Shown one piece after another: positions 11,651 through 20,746 of a stretch of DNA of 64,000 bases (position 1 is its first letter; the number at the start of each line of letters is the position of its first letter). The notes beneath the pieces were generated by a model that did not search any database, was not told the origin of the DNA, and saw nothing but the letters and a program-made list of their open reading frames with translations. The stretch is from Actinomyces urinae (GTDB taxonomy: Bacteria > Actinomycetota > Actinomycetes > Actinomycetales > Actinomycetaceae): positions 1 to 64,000 of the forward strand of contig NZ_LT632546.1 of the NCBI RefSeq assembly GCF_900119695.1, given 5' to 3'. The position numbers and the translations under genes were made by a program.

Positions 11651-13117
11651 TCAGCTGTCCAGGTTTGCGGTCACCTGCACTATTGTGCCCGGTCCGTGCT
11701 TGCGCCTGTCCCAAGTGATAGTGCCCGCAAGCTCGCCGGCAACTACCGTTGACACGATCTGGGTTCCCAGCCCCGACTTGGCCCTATCCGGCTCAATACC
11801 GAGCCCATCATCAGACACGGTCACCTCAAGCCTGCGCCCGTTACGCTCGGCCTCAATACTTACCAGGCCGCCATAGTCGCGATAGCCGTGCTCAACCGAG
11901 TTTGTCACCAGCTCCGTTAATACTGTTGCCAAGGCTTGCGCCGCATCTGCATTTACCTTGCCGAAGTGGCCTCGCACATCAACGCTCACCTGCTGGTTAG
12001 TCTTAGCCAGTACTACCGCCAGGTGTAAAACCTTCTTAGCAACCTCGTCGAAATCAACGGTCTCGTCAACATTTTGCGAAAGCGCCGCGTGGACCGTAGC
12101 GATGGTGGTCACGCGCCGCTCTGCCTCTGAAAGCGCTGCGCGCACCTCCTCACTATCGGAGCGTCGTGCCTGCAGTCTGATCAACGCCGAAACCGTCTGC
12201 AGGTTGTTTTTCACGCGGTGATGAATCTCGCGAATCGTGGCATCTTTTGTCATCAGTTCAAGCTCGCGTCGTCTCATCTCCGACACGTCACGCGTTAACA
12301 AAACCGCGCCCACACGCTTATCACCTTCAAGTAGCGGCAACGCGCGCATTGTGACCGTAGCGCGCGTAGACTCCACCTCTGTCCTCCACGCCGCTTTACC
12401 CGTGACGACAACCGCGAGCGTCTCTTCAATAGTCTGATCCTGCTTCAATACGTCCGTCACATCTTCAATCAGCAAACGACCAACAGGGTTTTGCCGGATA
12501 CCAAGCCTGCGCAAACAAGACACCGCATTCGGTGTCACCTCTTGCACCACGCCCTCGAAATCTAAAAGAAGCGCACCATCCATCACGCGCGGCTGGCCGT
12601 GAGTTACCGAAACCGGCGTTGCGTCATACGGGTACTCACCGCAGGTAATCATCTTGCACAACATATCTGCCGCGTGAGGTGTCCAAGTCTCCGCTCCCCC
12701 CAAGAAACCGGGCGAGGACAGGTTGGTTTCCCGCGTAATCACTGCAATTGCACGTCCACTACGGACCACCGGGATCGCAACTTCACTCATCGAATACGTC
12801 CCCACCCAACGTGCGCCAGGAGGCGATGCAATCTGGCAGGTCTCCATCGCTTCCTCCAGGAGCGTTTGCCTGGACGGCTGGATATACATGTCAACCACGT
12901 CATCCATGTGGATCGTTGAAGCCGTAGCCGGGCGCGCGTGAGCGACCGCAAGGAAACGCCCATCATGCGTGCGCACCCACATCACCAGATCAGCGCCAGC
13001 CAGGTCCGAAACCACCTGCCAATCAGCGAGAATAAGGTGAAGCCAATCCAAATCCTCGTGGTGGAGATTAGAACGAGCAGCGACCTGCGCAAGATCAGTC
13101 AACGTATGCATAGTCAT
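11651..13117 (-). CDS. pdtaS: PdtaS-type two-component sensor histidine kinase
   Basis: A 488-residue soluble histidine kinase without membrane segments. An N-terminal GAF-like domain (about 1-150) and a PAS-like domain (about 175-285) precede the HisKA_2 box IREIHHRVKNNLQTVSALI carrying the phospho-accepting His, and an HATPase domain (VLTELVTNSVEHGY, DDGLGIEP, GLGTQIV). This is the architecture of PdtaS, which phosphorylates the ANTAR RNA-binding antiterminator PdtaR; no pdtaR lies in this window. The second ATG (13111) is 8 nt from an AAGG motif and is a better start than the first ATG, which abuts it. Confidence 0.93.
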   Translation of the reverse strand: MTMHTLTDLAQVAARSNLHHEDLDWLHLILADWQVVSDLAGADLVMWVRTHDGRFLAVAHARPATASTIHMDDVVDMYIQPSRQTLLEEAMETCQIASPPGARWVGTYSMSEVAIPVVRSGRAIAVITRETNLSSPGFLGGAETWTPHAADMLCKMITCGEYPYDATPVSVTHGQPRVMDGALLLDFEGVVQEVTPNAVSCLRRLGIRQNPVGRLLIEDVTDVLKQDQTIEETLAVVVTGKAAWRTEVESTRATVTMRALPLLEGDKRVGAVLLTRDVSEMRRRELELMTKDATIREIHHRVKNNLQTVSALIRLQARRSDSEEVRAALSEAERRVTTIATVHAALSQNVDETVDFDEVAKKVLHLAVVLAKTNQQVSVDVRGHFGKVNADAAQALATVLTELVTNSVEHGYRDYGGLVSIEAERNGRRLEVTVSDDGLGIEPDRAKSGLGTQIVSTVVAGELAGTITWDRRKHGPGTIVQVTANLDS

Positions 13118-13242
13118 ACCTTAAAACAATGAGGTCCCACGCACCTTCACACGGCCTACTACTCGGCCATCCCATGCGAAACGTAGTTGCCCCCACGATA
13201 ATGGATATAAATCGCGTTCGAATCTACCCTTGGAGGAACGCC

Positions 13243-13728
13243 ATGGACTTTCATACATCTGTTTGTTACCCGGCCAACCTCGCCGCCGTGCAGCGACTTT
13301 TCCAAAGCGAGGACTTCTTCAAGGCGCGTGCCGCTGGCTCACCAGCCTCAGTGGAATCCGTGCACGTCGAGGCCCTCATCAGTGAAATCCGGGTCACCAC
13401 CAAGGCCCGCATTGATGCGGCCGTCATCGACCTGCCGGCGGTTGCGCAGCGATTCATTCCCTCCTCAGGGATTGAAATCACAATAACCGAAACCTGGAAT
13501 ACAAGCGACAACACGGGCGTTATCCAAGTGCATGCCGATAGCCTGCCGGTTTCGATGTCCGCCACCTGTGCTTTCATTGAAGAAGACGAGGCCGTGAGGC
13601 GTGATGTCAACGGAAAACTGAAGGTTAACGTGCCGATCATCGGAGGCAAGCTTGAGCAGAAGGCGGTTGCGGAGGTTTCTAAAATCGCCAAGCATGAGCA
13701 AGAGATTGCCAGCCAATACTTGGTGTGA
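13243..13728 (+). CDS. DUF2505 family protein
   Basis: A 161-residue protein resembling DUF2505, a START/SRPBCC-like actinobacterial family of unknown function: it opens with the characteristic DFHTSVCYPA segment, has alternating beta-strand-like stretches, and ends with KVNVPIIGGKLEQKAVAEVSKI followed by a charged helix. No signal peptide or membrane segment. The ATG at 13243 is chosen because GGAGG lies 7 nt upstream; the open frame extends further upstream without support. It runs divergently from pdtaS and is followed 106 nt later by an OsmC-like gene on the same strand. Confidence 0.8.
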   Translation: MDFHTSVCYPANLAAVQRLFQSEDFFKARAAGSPASVESVHVEALISEIRVTTKARIDAAVIDLPAVAQRFIPSSGIEITITETWNTSDNTGVIQVHADSLPVSMSATCAFIEEDEAVRRDVNGKLKVNVPIIGGKLEQKAVAEVSKIAKHEQEIASQYLV

Positions 13729-13834
13729 CCGCCATGTGCAGCGCACGCTTGACGCTGTTGCTACGAGTATGTACGCCTCGAGGCACCAACCGCACGCTGA
13801 AACCACACACTTACACATACGGGAAGAGGAGACC

Positions 13835-14257
13835 ATGAGTGATCAAGAAAAATATCTCTGGCTAGAGAGAGTAGGAAAAGGCTCATACCTAGGTAAGAAC
13901 TCGCGCGGACTCACCGTGCCCATCGGACATGGCGAGGACGAATTCACCCCTGGGGATTTGCTTCGACTTGCCCTCGCCGGTTGTAATGCGACGAGTTCAG
14001 ATTCTCGATTCGCCGCCGCACTTGGTGACGACTATCAAGCCACCGTGGGGGTTGAGAGCGACTACGATGAGGCCGAGAACCGCTTCACTAAGCTCGTTGT
14101 GGAGATCGTGACTGACATGAGCGGACTCAGCAACGAGGAGCGCGAACAACTAGAAAGCCGCGTACACCGCGCCATCGAGAAGCGCTGCACCATCGGCAAT
14201 ACGCTACGACACGGTGCGGAAAACAGCGCGGTAATCACCTGCGAGAGCGCCGAGTAA
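13835..14257 (+). CDS. OsmC/Ohr-like family protein
   Basis: A 140-residue OsmC-family protein. Members are homodimeric thiol peroxidases that reduce organic hydroperoxides with two cysteines. Both family positions are present: LALAGCNATSS (cysteine in the central helix) and KRCTIGNTL (second cysteine near the C terminus). The FTPGDLLRLALAGC segment is typical. GAGGAG lies 5 nt before the ATG. Whether it acts on peroxides or is one of the divergent OsmC subgroups cannot be told. It is probably co-transcribed with the next gene, 40 nt downstream. Confidence 0.85.
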   Translation: MSDQEKYLWLERVGKGSYLGKNSRGLTVPIGHGEDEFTPGDLLRLALAGCNATSSDSRFAAALGDDYQATVGVESDYDEAENRFTKLVVEIVTDMSGLSNEEREQLESRVHRAIEKRCTIGNTLRHGAENSAVITCESAE

Positions 14258-14297
14258 CACCAACTACGCGACAGTTGTTCTAAAGAGGAGGAACGTC

Positions 14298-15080
14298 ATG
14301 GGCATTGTCAAGAAAGCAAAGAACGGCACCCGGGCCGTGGCCGAAGGGCTCGCGACCACTCGGCGGTTTGTTAAAGACTTGCGGGGAGCTAACTCCATCC
14401 AGGATGTTATAGACGCGATGATCGATATACCCACCTCGCGGATTGAGAACAAAGTCAATCAACTACGCGCCAAGCATCCCGGCGCCACGCCCGCCGAAAT
14501 ACAGGAGATAGTTACCAAACAGTTCCGCAAACTCGCAGCCTCTACGTCCGGAGCTGCGGGCGCGGCTGCAGCTGTACCAGGCCTTGGAACCGCAGCCGCG
14601 CTTGGCCTTTCTTCCGCACAACTAACCGGTTTCGTATCCGAAGCTGGTTACTACGTGCTCACTCTCGCTCACATTCACGGCATTCCCTTGGAAGACAAAG
14701 ACAAACGCCGACTCCTGGTCTTGACCGCACTGATGGGCGAACAAGGTGAACAAATCGCAACCTCGCAGTTTGGCTTCACCACGCTTACCGCACTCAAGGG
14801 TTACGCTAGCGACGTGCAGCGCCAAACCATTAATCAGGTCAATCGAAAACTGGCGAAGATGGCCGCTAAACGAGCTGCACGCAAAGGCACGACCGCGATG
14901 CTAGGAAGGCTCATGCCATACGGAATAGGCGCGGGCCTCGGCTGGGTGATTGGACGGTCCATGGCGGGCAACGTCATTGACGGGGCCATCAATGCGCTGG
15001 GTACTCCTCCCGCAACCTTCAGCTACCCCGTCACCATCGATGTCGAAGCGAACCCGCAAGAGATTAACATGAACCAGTGA
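14298..15080 (+). CDS. Conserved hypothetical protein, EcsC-like
   Basis: A 260-residue protein with a basic N terminus, a glycine/alanine-rich hydrophobic centre (SGAAGAAAAVPGLGTAAALG, about 87-106), a helical segment including LAHIHGIPLEDKDKRR, and a second hydrophobic glycine-rich stretch near 210-235 (YGIGAGLGWVIGRSMAG). The centre resembles EcsC-type proteins, found beside ABC exporters in Firmicutes, but the match is loose. It has no signal peptide and may be a peripheral membrane protein. AGAGGAGG precedes the ATG. It follows the OsmC-like gene in what looks like one unit. Function unknown. Confidence 0.7.
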   Translation: MGIVKKAKNGTRAVAEGLATTRRFVKDLRGANSIQDVIDAMIDIPTSRIENKVNQLRAKHPGATPAEIQEIVTKQFRKLAASTSGAAGAAAAVPGLGTAAALGLSSAQLTGFVSEAGYYVLTLAHIHGIPLEDKDKRRLLVLTALMGEQGEQIATSQFGFTTLTALKGYASDVQRQTINQVNRKLAKMAAKRAARKGTTAMLGRLMPYGIGAGLGWVIGRSMAGNVIDGAINALGTPPATFSYPVTIDVEANPQEINMNQ

Positions 15081-15212
15081 AAGCCTGCGGCCGCCCTGGG
15101 CACGTTGATGTTTACCTCCGGGTGGCGAGGACCGGCCAAGCGCCCGCGTTCAAGCAGTGGACGAGCTAGCGATTTTTTAGATCATCCCCGCAAATGTGGA
15201 TAATCTGAGAAA

Positions 15213-15299
15213 GTGAGCCCCGCGACCGCCTCCAAAATCGAAATATCGAGGACCAATGAATACGCAGTACGAAGACCTACTCCGAGATGTCAAGAGTAA
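15213..15299 (+). CDS. Possible leaderless 28-codon leader ORF overlapping thyA
   Basis: A GTG codon at 15213 lies exactly 6 nt after a TAATCT hexamer (15201-15206), the same geometry as the leaderless starts elsewhere in the window. The frame runs 28 codons to TAA at 15297-15299, out of frame with thyA and overlapping its first 44 nt. If translated, it could couple to or reduce thyA initiation. There is no homology support; this is a positional inference. Confidence 0.3.
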   Translation: MSPATASKIEISRTNEYAVRRPTPRCQE

Positions 15300-16050
15300 C
15301 GGGACGCCCAAAGGTGATCGGACCGGAACCGGCACCGTATCGGTATTTGGCAGGCAGCTGCGGTTCAATCTGCAAGAAGGCTTCCCCCTAATCACCACCA
15401 AACGCGTGCACCTAAAGTCGGTAGTTGGGGAACTGCTGTGGTTCTTGCAGGGCGATTCAAACGTGCGTTGGCTACAAGAAAATGGGATCCGTATCTGGAA
15501 CGAATGGGCGGACGAGGATGGCGAGCTTGGGCCGGTATACGGCGTCCAATGGCGATCCTGGCCCACGCCAAACGGCGATCACATCGACCAGTTGGCTGGC
15601 GTGCTCGAAACGCTTAAGAGCGACCCTGATTCGCGGCGTATGATCGTATCCGCGTGGAATGTTGCAGAACTGGACAAAATGGCACTCGCACCATGCCACG
15701 CTTTCTTCCAGCTTTACGTGGCAGATGGCAAACTGTCGCTCCAGATCTACCAGCGATCCGCTGACCTGTTCCTCGGCGTGCCCTTCAACATCGCCTCATA
15801 CGCACTCCTTACGCACATGATCGCGCAGCAGGCCAACCTGGAAGTTGGCGACCTCATTTGGACGGGCGGCGACTGCCACATTTACACCAACCACTTTGAG
15901 CAAGTGCGCACCCAACTTGAGCGTGAAGCATATCCTTTCCCGACCCTTGCGCTGCGCAAAGCGAAAGACCTCTTTAGCTACACCTTCGACGACATCACCG
16001 TAGAGAACTACCGGCATCACCCCACCATCAAAGCGTCTGTCGCCGTTTAA
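15256..16050 (+). CDS. thyA: Thymidylate synthase
   Basis: ThyA (264 aa) methylates dUMP to dTMP using methylene-tetrahydrofolate, leaving dihydrofolate for FolA. Seen here: the phosphate-binding RTGTGT block, [11 protein letters not shown], the RRMIVSAWN block with arginines that bind dUMP phosphate, the catalytic cysteine in [12 protein letters not shown], and [20 protein letters not shown]. Length matches the family. folA is in the same window but 12 kb away, not adjacent as in many Actinobacteria. GAGG lies 4 nt before the ATG; a putative leaderless leader ORF overlaps the start. Confidence 0.98.
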   Translation: MNTQYEDLLRDVKSNGTPKGDRTGTGTVSVFGRQLRFNLQEGFPLITTKRVHLKSVVGELLWFLQGDSNVRWLQENGIRIWNEWADEDGELGPVYGVQWRSWPTPNGDHIDQLAGVLETLKSDPDSRRMIVSAWNVAELDKMALAPCHAFFQLYVADGKLSLQIYQRSADLFLGVPFNIASYALLTHMIAQQANLEVGDLIWTGGDCHIYTNHFEQVRTQLEREAYPFPTLALRKAKDLFSYTFDDITVENYRHHPTIKASVAV

Positions 16051-16078
16051 GCCGACGACAGGCCTCGCTGGCCCCGGG

Positions 16079-18871
16079 TTAGGCTGTTGCGAACTTTCTT
16101 CTCAACAAAACGGCACCTGCAGTCAGCGCCACGATCGATGAAGCCACGATGATGATCAGGGGAATACTTATCTGGCTACCCTGGCCATCGCCTGAAACCG
16201 GCGACGCCCCGAACATGGGTTGCGCCAACCCGTCACTCGCATCAGAATCCAGCGGCGATGCTGAACCCGCGGTTTCACCGGTTTCCGTCGTTTCAGCGTT
16301 AGAGGCGGTATCTGACTGAAGGCCCTCAGCCGCAGGCAAACTCGAAAGCGCCTGCAAGCCCGAGGGAGCTACGGCAGCTCCCCCACCGCGAGATACTGTC
16401 GCAGACGAATCTGAGCCAGACCCAAAGCCGTTTGCACCGCCCTGCGCAGGATTGTGCGGAGGAAGCACACGGTTTGAGGCTGTTCCTTCACTGCCTGGGC
16501 GAGCCGGCTCGGTGGCACCATGAGGCTTTGGGCCTTCGGGCTTTCCGCCCGGAGCCTCGCCCGCGCCACCCGGCTGGATGCTACCATCTCCCGCGCCGCT
16601 ATCGCCAGGTGTTGCAGGCGCATCGGGATTTCCTTCATTTTCAGAGGAACCAGGTTCTTCCCTGTCGCCTACTTTGAAACGAATGTCAGCCGAAGAGCGG
16701 AAGTCTTTACCTCCTGCGTCAGTCCCCGACACTGAAACAGTCAACACGTACATTCCTGGCTTGGTGAAGGCCCAGTAAACGTGCTTGTGAAGAGGTTCGG
16801 GCGCATCGATCTGGCCGGGCTTCTGCGTGGAAGCGATCAGGTCAAGGCCGTTGAAAGAGTCGTGCGTGAACAACCACCACGAGCCGCCAGCTGGAGCTGA
16901 TTTTTGAGCAATATCGAACTTAACGCCACCGGGGAATTTGGCCCGGTGAATGTGTTCAGAAGAAAATCCCGGCCACACAATTCCATTCTTTTGCTGCATC
17001 GGAGAGACAAAGAGCTCCGTTCCCTGCGGCCCCATGAAGTCAAACACCGGGTCGCTGAATACCTTCGGTGAGCGCTTGACTTTTGAATTTTTCAAAAGCT
17101 GGAGCGTAACGGAATCAGGGGTGCGCGCAACCGAAGTTTTTGCGTGCTCGCGCGAATCATCGTTGACTATCACACTCACCTTTTCGTCAACAACTGCCGG
17201 GCCTATATCCACGTGACCACGCGAAATAGTGACGGCATCATTTGCGAGGTCGCCGGAGTTGCTCTGTCCGGGATTATCTGGATTCTCAACGGGAGGATTG
17301 GGATCCGCGGGCTCGCTCGGATCAGGCTGATCGGACGGCTTCGAGGGATCGGGAGTTTCTGTCGAATCTGAAGGTGGCAGTGCCGGCTTATCTGATTCCT
17401 GCGAATCTCCCGGGTTTTCACCTTCGGAGTTTTCCCCTAGTTTTATCGGTTTCGGTCGCGTCTCATTCAAGGGGAATACCGCCTTACCGCCCGAGAGGGA
17501 AACAGTTGTTGGAGTGATCAGATTGAGCCGCACCTCCATGTTGTCACCAATGCAATCCCACCAGTCTCCGGAACTCCACTTTCGGTTCGTAGGCGTGGAC
17601 ACAAACTCAATGTCGCAAGTCGGGTAGGCGCTTCCTGGCTCGTAAGCGCCGCCTACAACTTTGAACCAGAGGTTCTTGTCCCGTGGAAGCACTGACAGCT
17701 CGGCAGCATCTTCGCTGGCCTTAAACTCAAAGCTCACAACCGGCGAGGAAGGCACGTATTCTGCCGTTGAAAATGCGGGAGCAGGGTCACGCACGATCTG
17801 CTGCGGGAACTGGCCAAGTTCTGTGGTGGAACCGCTACGGATAGAGCGCGAAATCTCGACCGGCGCGGTAATCCAACGAGGCGAGGGCGCCCCCTTAGCA
17901 GGCACGAATACGGCCTGTAGCGAAAGATCTTGCGAGCCAAGAAGCTCATTCCAACGGGCAACCCCGGCTTGGAGCGCTACCTCACCTAAGTAAAAACCGT
18001 CAGTGTAGAAAACAACTGTTCCGGTATCGGCTGCGTTGCCAGTGCTGAAGGTGAGCGATGTGAGGCGTTCGTCCCCATCGGCTTTCACATCCTGGTTAGG
18101 CTCCACTGTGAACTTCGGGGCAAACTCGCCAGTACCTGTTTCGGGCGAGGCGTTGTATGCCGCAACGACGTCAGTTAGGGTCTCGGACTCAGGATTAGGG
18201 CCACCAACCTGCCACACCAGCGTCTGCGGAGCCGAAGCAACCACGCGGTTTTGGTGGTCGCGAGCCGTCGCCCGGAATACCACCTCGTAACGCCCCGGTT
18301 TGGTGAATAGAGTCTGATTGTGCGTGTGGTTTCCTGGATCCACCCACGTTTGACGCAGGTGCGGGTCATGAGAAGACAGGAGGCGGCGAATAGGATAGCC
18401 CTCGTAGTAAGTCAGCATCTCCATCCGACCAGGCCCGCTAAAGCCCACAATCTCTAGGTCAAACTTGTTGTCACGAAATTTCTCGATAGGGATGTCCGTG
18501 TCCGCACCGAACCCCGCCCAGATCGGCCCATTATTACGACCATTCACTGCGGGGGCCACATACAGCATGTCACCGGCCTCAGCCCCGATAAAAGACAGGT
18601 CACCGTTTTCGGGCGCATCCATTGAGTACAGCTGCGAGCCCGTGATCGAGTAGCCTCGGCCAAGCCAATTGACCGTGTTTTCTATCGGGGTGGACTGGCC
18701 TCCCGCATCAGAATTCAGTGTGAAGTTGTTGCCCTGCCAGTAGACTTTTGGCGAATCGACATGTGCGTTGTACATGATCTTCTTGCCCATATCGGGCCCA
18801 GCTATCGCAGGTTGCGTTATTCCAGCTGCGAGGACGAGGCCGGCAATCGCGGCGCTAACGAGTCGTCGCAT
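16079..18871 (-). CDS. Anchored-repeat ABC transporter-associated surface protein
   Basis: A 930-residue secreted surface protein. Start: the Met at 18871 opens a classic signal peptide (RRLVSAAIAGLVLAAG, cleavage near AIAG) after an AGGA site; the upstream in-frame extension lacks support. At least two actinobacterial surface-anchored (choice-of-anchor M type) domains are visible by their HTHxxxLFTKPGRYEV and HKHVYWAFTKPGMYVL signatures, joined by long Pro/Ser/Glu-rich linkers. The C terminus is a single membrane helix followed by LRRKF, with no sortase motif seen. It is the last gene of the transporter cluster, 121 nt after the permease, so it could also have its own promoter. Probably binds metal or a ligand at the wall (inference). 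Confidence 0.85.
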   Translation of the reverse strand: MRRLVSAAIAGLVLAAGITQPAIAGPDMGKKIMYNAHVDSPKVYWQGNNFTLNSDAGGQSTPIENTVNWLGRGYSITGSQLYSMDAPENGDLSFIGAEAGDMLYVAPAVNGRNNGPIWAGFGADTDIPIEKFRDNKFDLEIVGFSGPGRMEMLTYYEGYPIRRLLSSHDPHLRQTWVDPGNHTHNQTLFTKPGRYEVVFRATARDHQNRVVASAPQTLVWQVGGPNPESETLTDVVAAYNASPETGTGEFAPKFTVEPNQDVKADGDERLTSLTFSTGNAADTGTVVFYTDGFYLGEVALQAGVARWNELLGSQDLSLQAVFVPAKGAPSPRWITAPVEISRSIRSGSTTELGQFPQQIVRDPAPAFSTAEYVPSSPVVSFEFKASEDAAELSVLPRDKNLWFKVVGGAYEPGSAYPTCDIEFVSTPTNRKWSSGDWWDCIGDNMEVRLNLITPTTVSLSGGKAVFPLNETRPKPIKLGENSEGENPGDSQESDKPALPPSDSTETPDPSKPSDQPDPSEPADPNPPVENPDNPGQSNSGDLANDAVTISRGHVDIGPAVVDEKVSVIVNDDSREHAKTSVARTPDSVTLQLLKNSKVKRSPKVFSDPVFDFMGPQGTELFVSPMQQKNGIVWPGFSSEHIHRAKFPGGVKFDIAQKSAPAGGSWWLFTHDSFNGLDLIASTQKPGQIDAPEPLHKHVYWAFTKPGMYVLTVSVSGTDAGGKDFRSSADIRFKVGDREEPGSSENEGNPDAPATPGDSGAGDGSIQPGGAGEAPGGKPEGPKPHGATEPARPGSEGTASNRVLPPHNPAQGGANGFGSGSDSSATVSRGGGAAVAPSGLQALSSLPAAEGLQSDTASNAETTETGETAGSASPLDSDASDGLAQPMFGASPVSGDGQGSQISIPLIIIVASSIVALTAGAVLLRRKFATA

Positions 18872-18992
18872 ATTCGGTTTCCTTTCTAAACCTCGGCGAA
18901 TTGTCATGTCGTTTTGGCTCTTAGGAGAGGCTGCTAAATACATTTGGTTAATCTCTACAGTTGTTTTTGCTAAGGAGAAGTTCGGCGGGCTG

Positions 18993-19901
18993 CTAGCGAG
19001 CTACGGCCTCGGACTTCTTCTTCGCATTGATTAATTTGGCGAGTCGTTTTTGGAAGGTTTTGAGACTAGTTCGGACTGCATGGGGTGATTGGAAGATCCA
19101 CACGAGGATGAACTCTGCCGTGATCGCTAAGACCAGGGCCGCGCCTGTTGGTACCGACCATGACCACGACACCCACAGGCCTACCAGTGCCGCGAGGGTG
19201 CCGAGCATGGCTGAAAGCGCCATCATTGCGCTGATTCGGCGGCTCAGGAGGCGAGCTGTTGCTGGCGGACCTACAAGAAGCGCAAGAACAAGGATGTTAC
19301 CCACGGTTGAGACGGAAACTACCACGGCCAGGGCTGTGGCGACGTAGAGGACAACGTCGATAAGACCGGCGCGGTATCCGAGTGTTTGTGCGTATTCGCG
19401 GTCGAAACTAACCGCCACGATGCCGCGGTGGAAGATCGCCAGGACGGTGAGGATCAGGGCTGCACTAATAGCGACGGCGAGGAGGTCTGCGCCAGTCACT
19501 CCAGTTAGAGACCCGAAAAGGAGAGACTCGAGCGAACCGGTGTACGTGGGCATTCTGGAGACAATTACAAGTCCGACAGAAAATGCCGCGGCAAATAAGA
19601 TGCCGATGATGGAGTCTTCACCCACCATTTTGTTGCGCGAGAACAGGGCGATGAGTAGCGCAACGATCACGCCGGCGATAGCGCCACCAAGGAGTGTGGA
19701 CGTGCCCGTTGCGAAAGCAACTGCAATGCCGGGGAACACCGCGTGCGCGAGGGCGTCACCCACGAAAGACAGGCCACGCACCACAATATGGGAGCCCACA
19801 ATTCCACACAGTACAGCCGAAAGAATCGCCATGAGGAGAGCGCGGCTCAAGAATGCAAGTTGCGGGTTGGCCAGGTCGGCAAGAAACTCCATCGGGTTCA
19901 C
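18993..19901 (-). CDS. Anchored repeat-type ABC transporter, permease (ABC-3 family)
   Basis: A 302-residue inner-membrane permease of the ABC-3 (zinc/manganese, ZnuB-like) family. About eight or nine hydrophobic helices are visible, with the family's GSHIVVRGLSFVGDALAHAVFPGIA near the N terminus and the ALLVGPPATARLLSRR cytoplasmic-loop motif that contacts the ATPase. It ends in a basic tail. Its start overlaps the ATPase stop by 4 nt (ATGA), so the two are coupled. It imports a divalent metal, most likely Zn or Mn; the Zur-like operator upstream of the cluster favours zinc. Confidence 0.93.
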   Translation of the reverse strand: MNPMEFLADLANPQLAFLSRALLMAILSAVLCGIVGSHIVVRGLSFVGDALAHAVFPGIAVAFATGTSTLLGGAIAGVIVALLIALFSRNKMVGEDSIIGILFAAAFSVGLVIVSRMPTYTGSLESLLFGSLTGVTGADLLAVAISAALILTVLAIFHRGIVAVSFDREYAQTLGYRAGLIDVVLYVATALAVVVSVSTVGNILVLALLVGPPATARLLSRRISAMMALSAMLGTLAALVGLWVSWSWSVPTGAALVLAITAEFILVWIFQSPHAVRTSLKTFQKRLAKLINAKKKSEAVAR

Positions 19902-20746
19902 GCTCCGACCTCCACCTCAGTTAGCGATTGGACGGCGCGCACCAGCGCCGCGTTCTCGGACACCTCGTAGGTGGATGCCCAAAGTTCAGGCGCAGCTACG
20001 TTTTGCAACGGGCCTGCTGCGCGCACCGTGCGATTCAACAGGATGAAACGGTCGCACATACCCGCGGCCTGTACGAGGTCGTGGGTAGACATGAGAATAG
20101 AGATTCCCTTGTTAGTAAGTTCCATCGCCATCTTCGCGAGCGCCTCTTGGTTAGGCTCATCGAGGCCGGTGAACGGCTCATCCAAGAGCAAAAGTGACGG
20201 TTTTGGAGCCAAAGCCCTGGCAATAAGGACGCGCTGGCGCTGCCCACCAGAAAGCGCTGAGATTGGGCGAGAGCGAAACTCCTTCATCCCCACAGCATCC
20301 AGGGCCTCGTAGGCTGCACGCCAGTGCTGCGCGCCGGCGAGGAATCGAGGCTTGAGCGACGAAATCACGACTTCTTCAACCGTGATTGGATACTCCCACC
20401 TCGCCTCCTGCTTCTGCGGCACATAGCCGATTGCACGACCTCCCCTCTTGAATGAGGCTTCGGCAAACGCAGGGGTTTTTGACGTGGGCTTAGAGGGTTC
20501 GACAACAAGGGTGTGGGGGCCGGCCGTGGCGATAGTGCCGCTGTCTGGACGAAGAAGGCCAAGAATGGTGCGGATCAAAGTGGTCTTACCCGCCCCGTTG
20601 GGCCCAAGTAGCCCAACAAGTTCTCCGCGGTTGATGCTGAATGAGACGTCTTGCAGCACTCGCTGATTGCCGAAGCTGACATTGACGTCCGAGACGGAAA
20701 GTACCACCGGCCGGACTCTCGTTGTTACAGGCTTGAGAGGCGTCAA
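19898..20746 (-). CDS. Anchored repeat-type ABC transporter, ATP-binding subunit
   Basis: A 282-residue ABC ATPase powering the metal importer. Walker A GPNGAGKTTL, Q-loop in IGYVPQKQE, signature LSGGQRQRV, Walker B LLLLDEPF and the H-loop STHD are intact. The sequence is longest in the region between Walker A and the Q-loop (an insert of about 25 residues around AGPHTLVVEPSKPTSKTPA). It overlaps both neighbours by 4 nt, the permease downstream and the surface protein upstream, showing one tightly packed operon. Confidence 0.95.
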   Translation of the reverse strand: MTPLKPVTTRVRPVVLSVSDVNVSFGNQRVLQDVSFSINRGELVGLLGPNGAGKTTLIRTILGLLRPDSGTIATAGPHTLVVEPSKPTSKTPAFAEASFKRGGRAIGYVPQKQEARWEYPITVEEVVISSLKPRFLAGAQHWRAAYEALDAVGMKEFRSRPISALSGGQRQRVLIARALAPKPSLLLLDEPFTGLDEPNQEALAKMAMELTNKGISILMSTHDLVQAAGMCDRFILLNRTVRAAGPLQNVAAPELWASTYEVSENAALVRAVQSLTEVEVGA

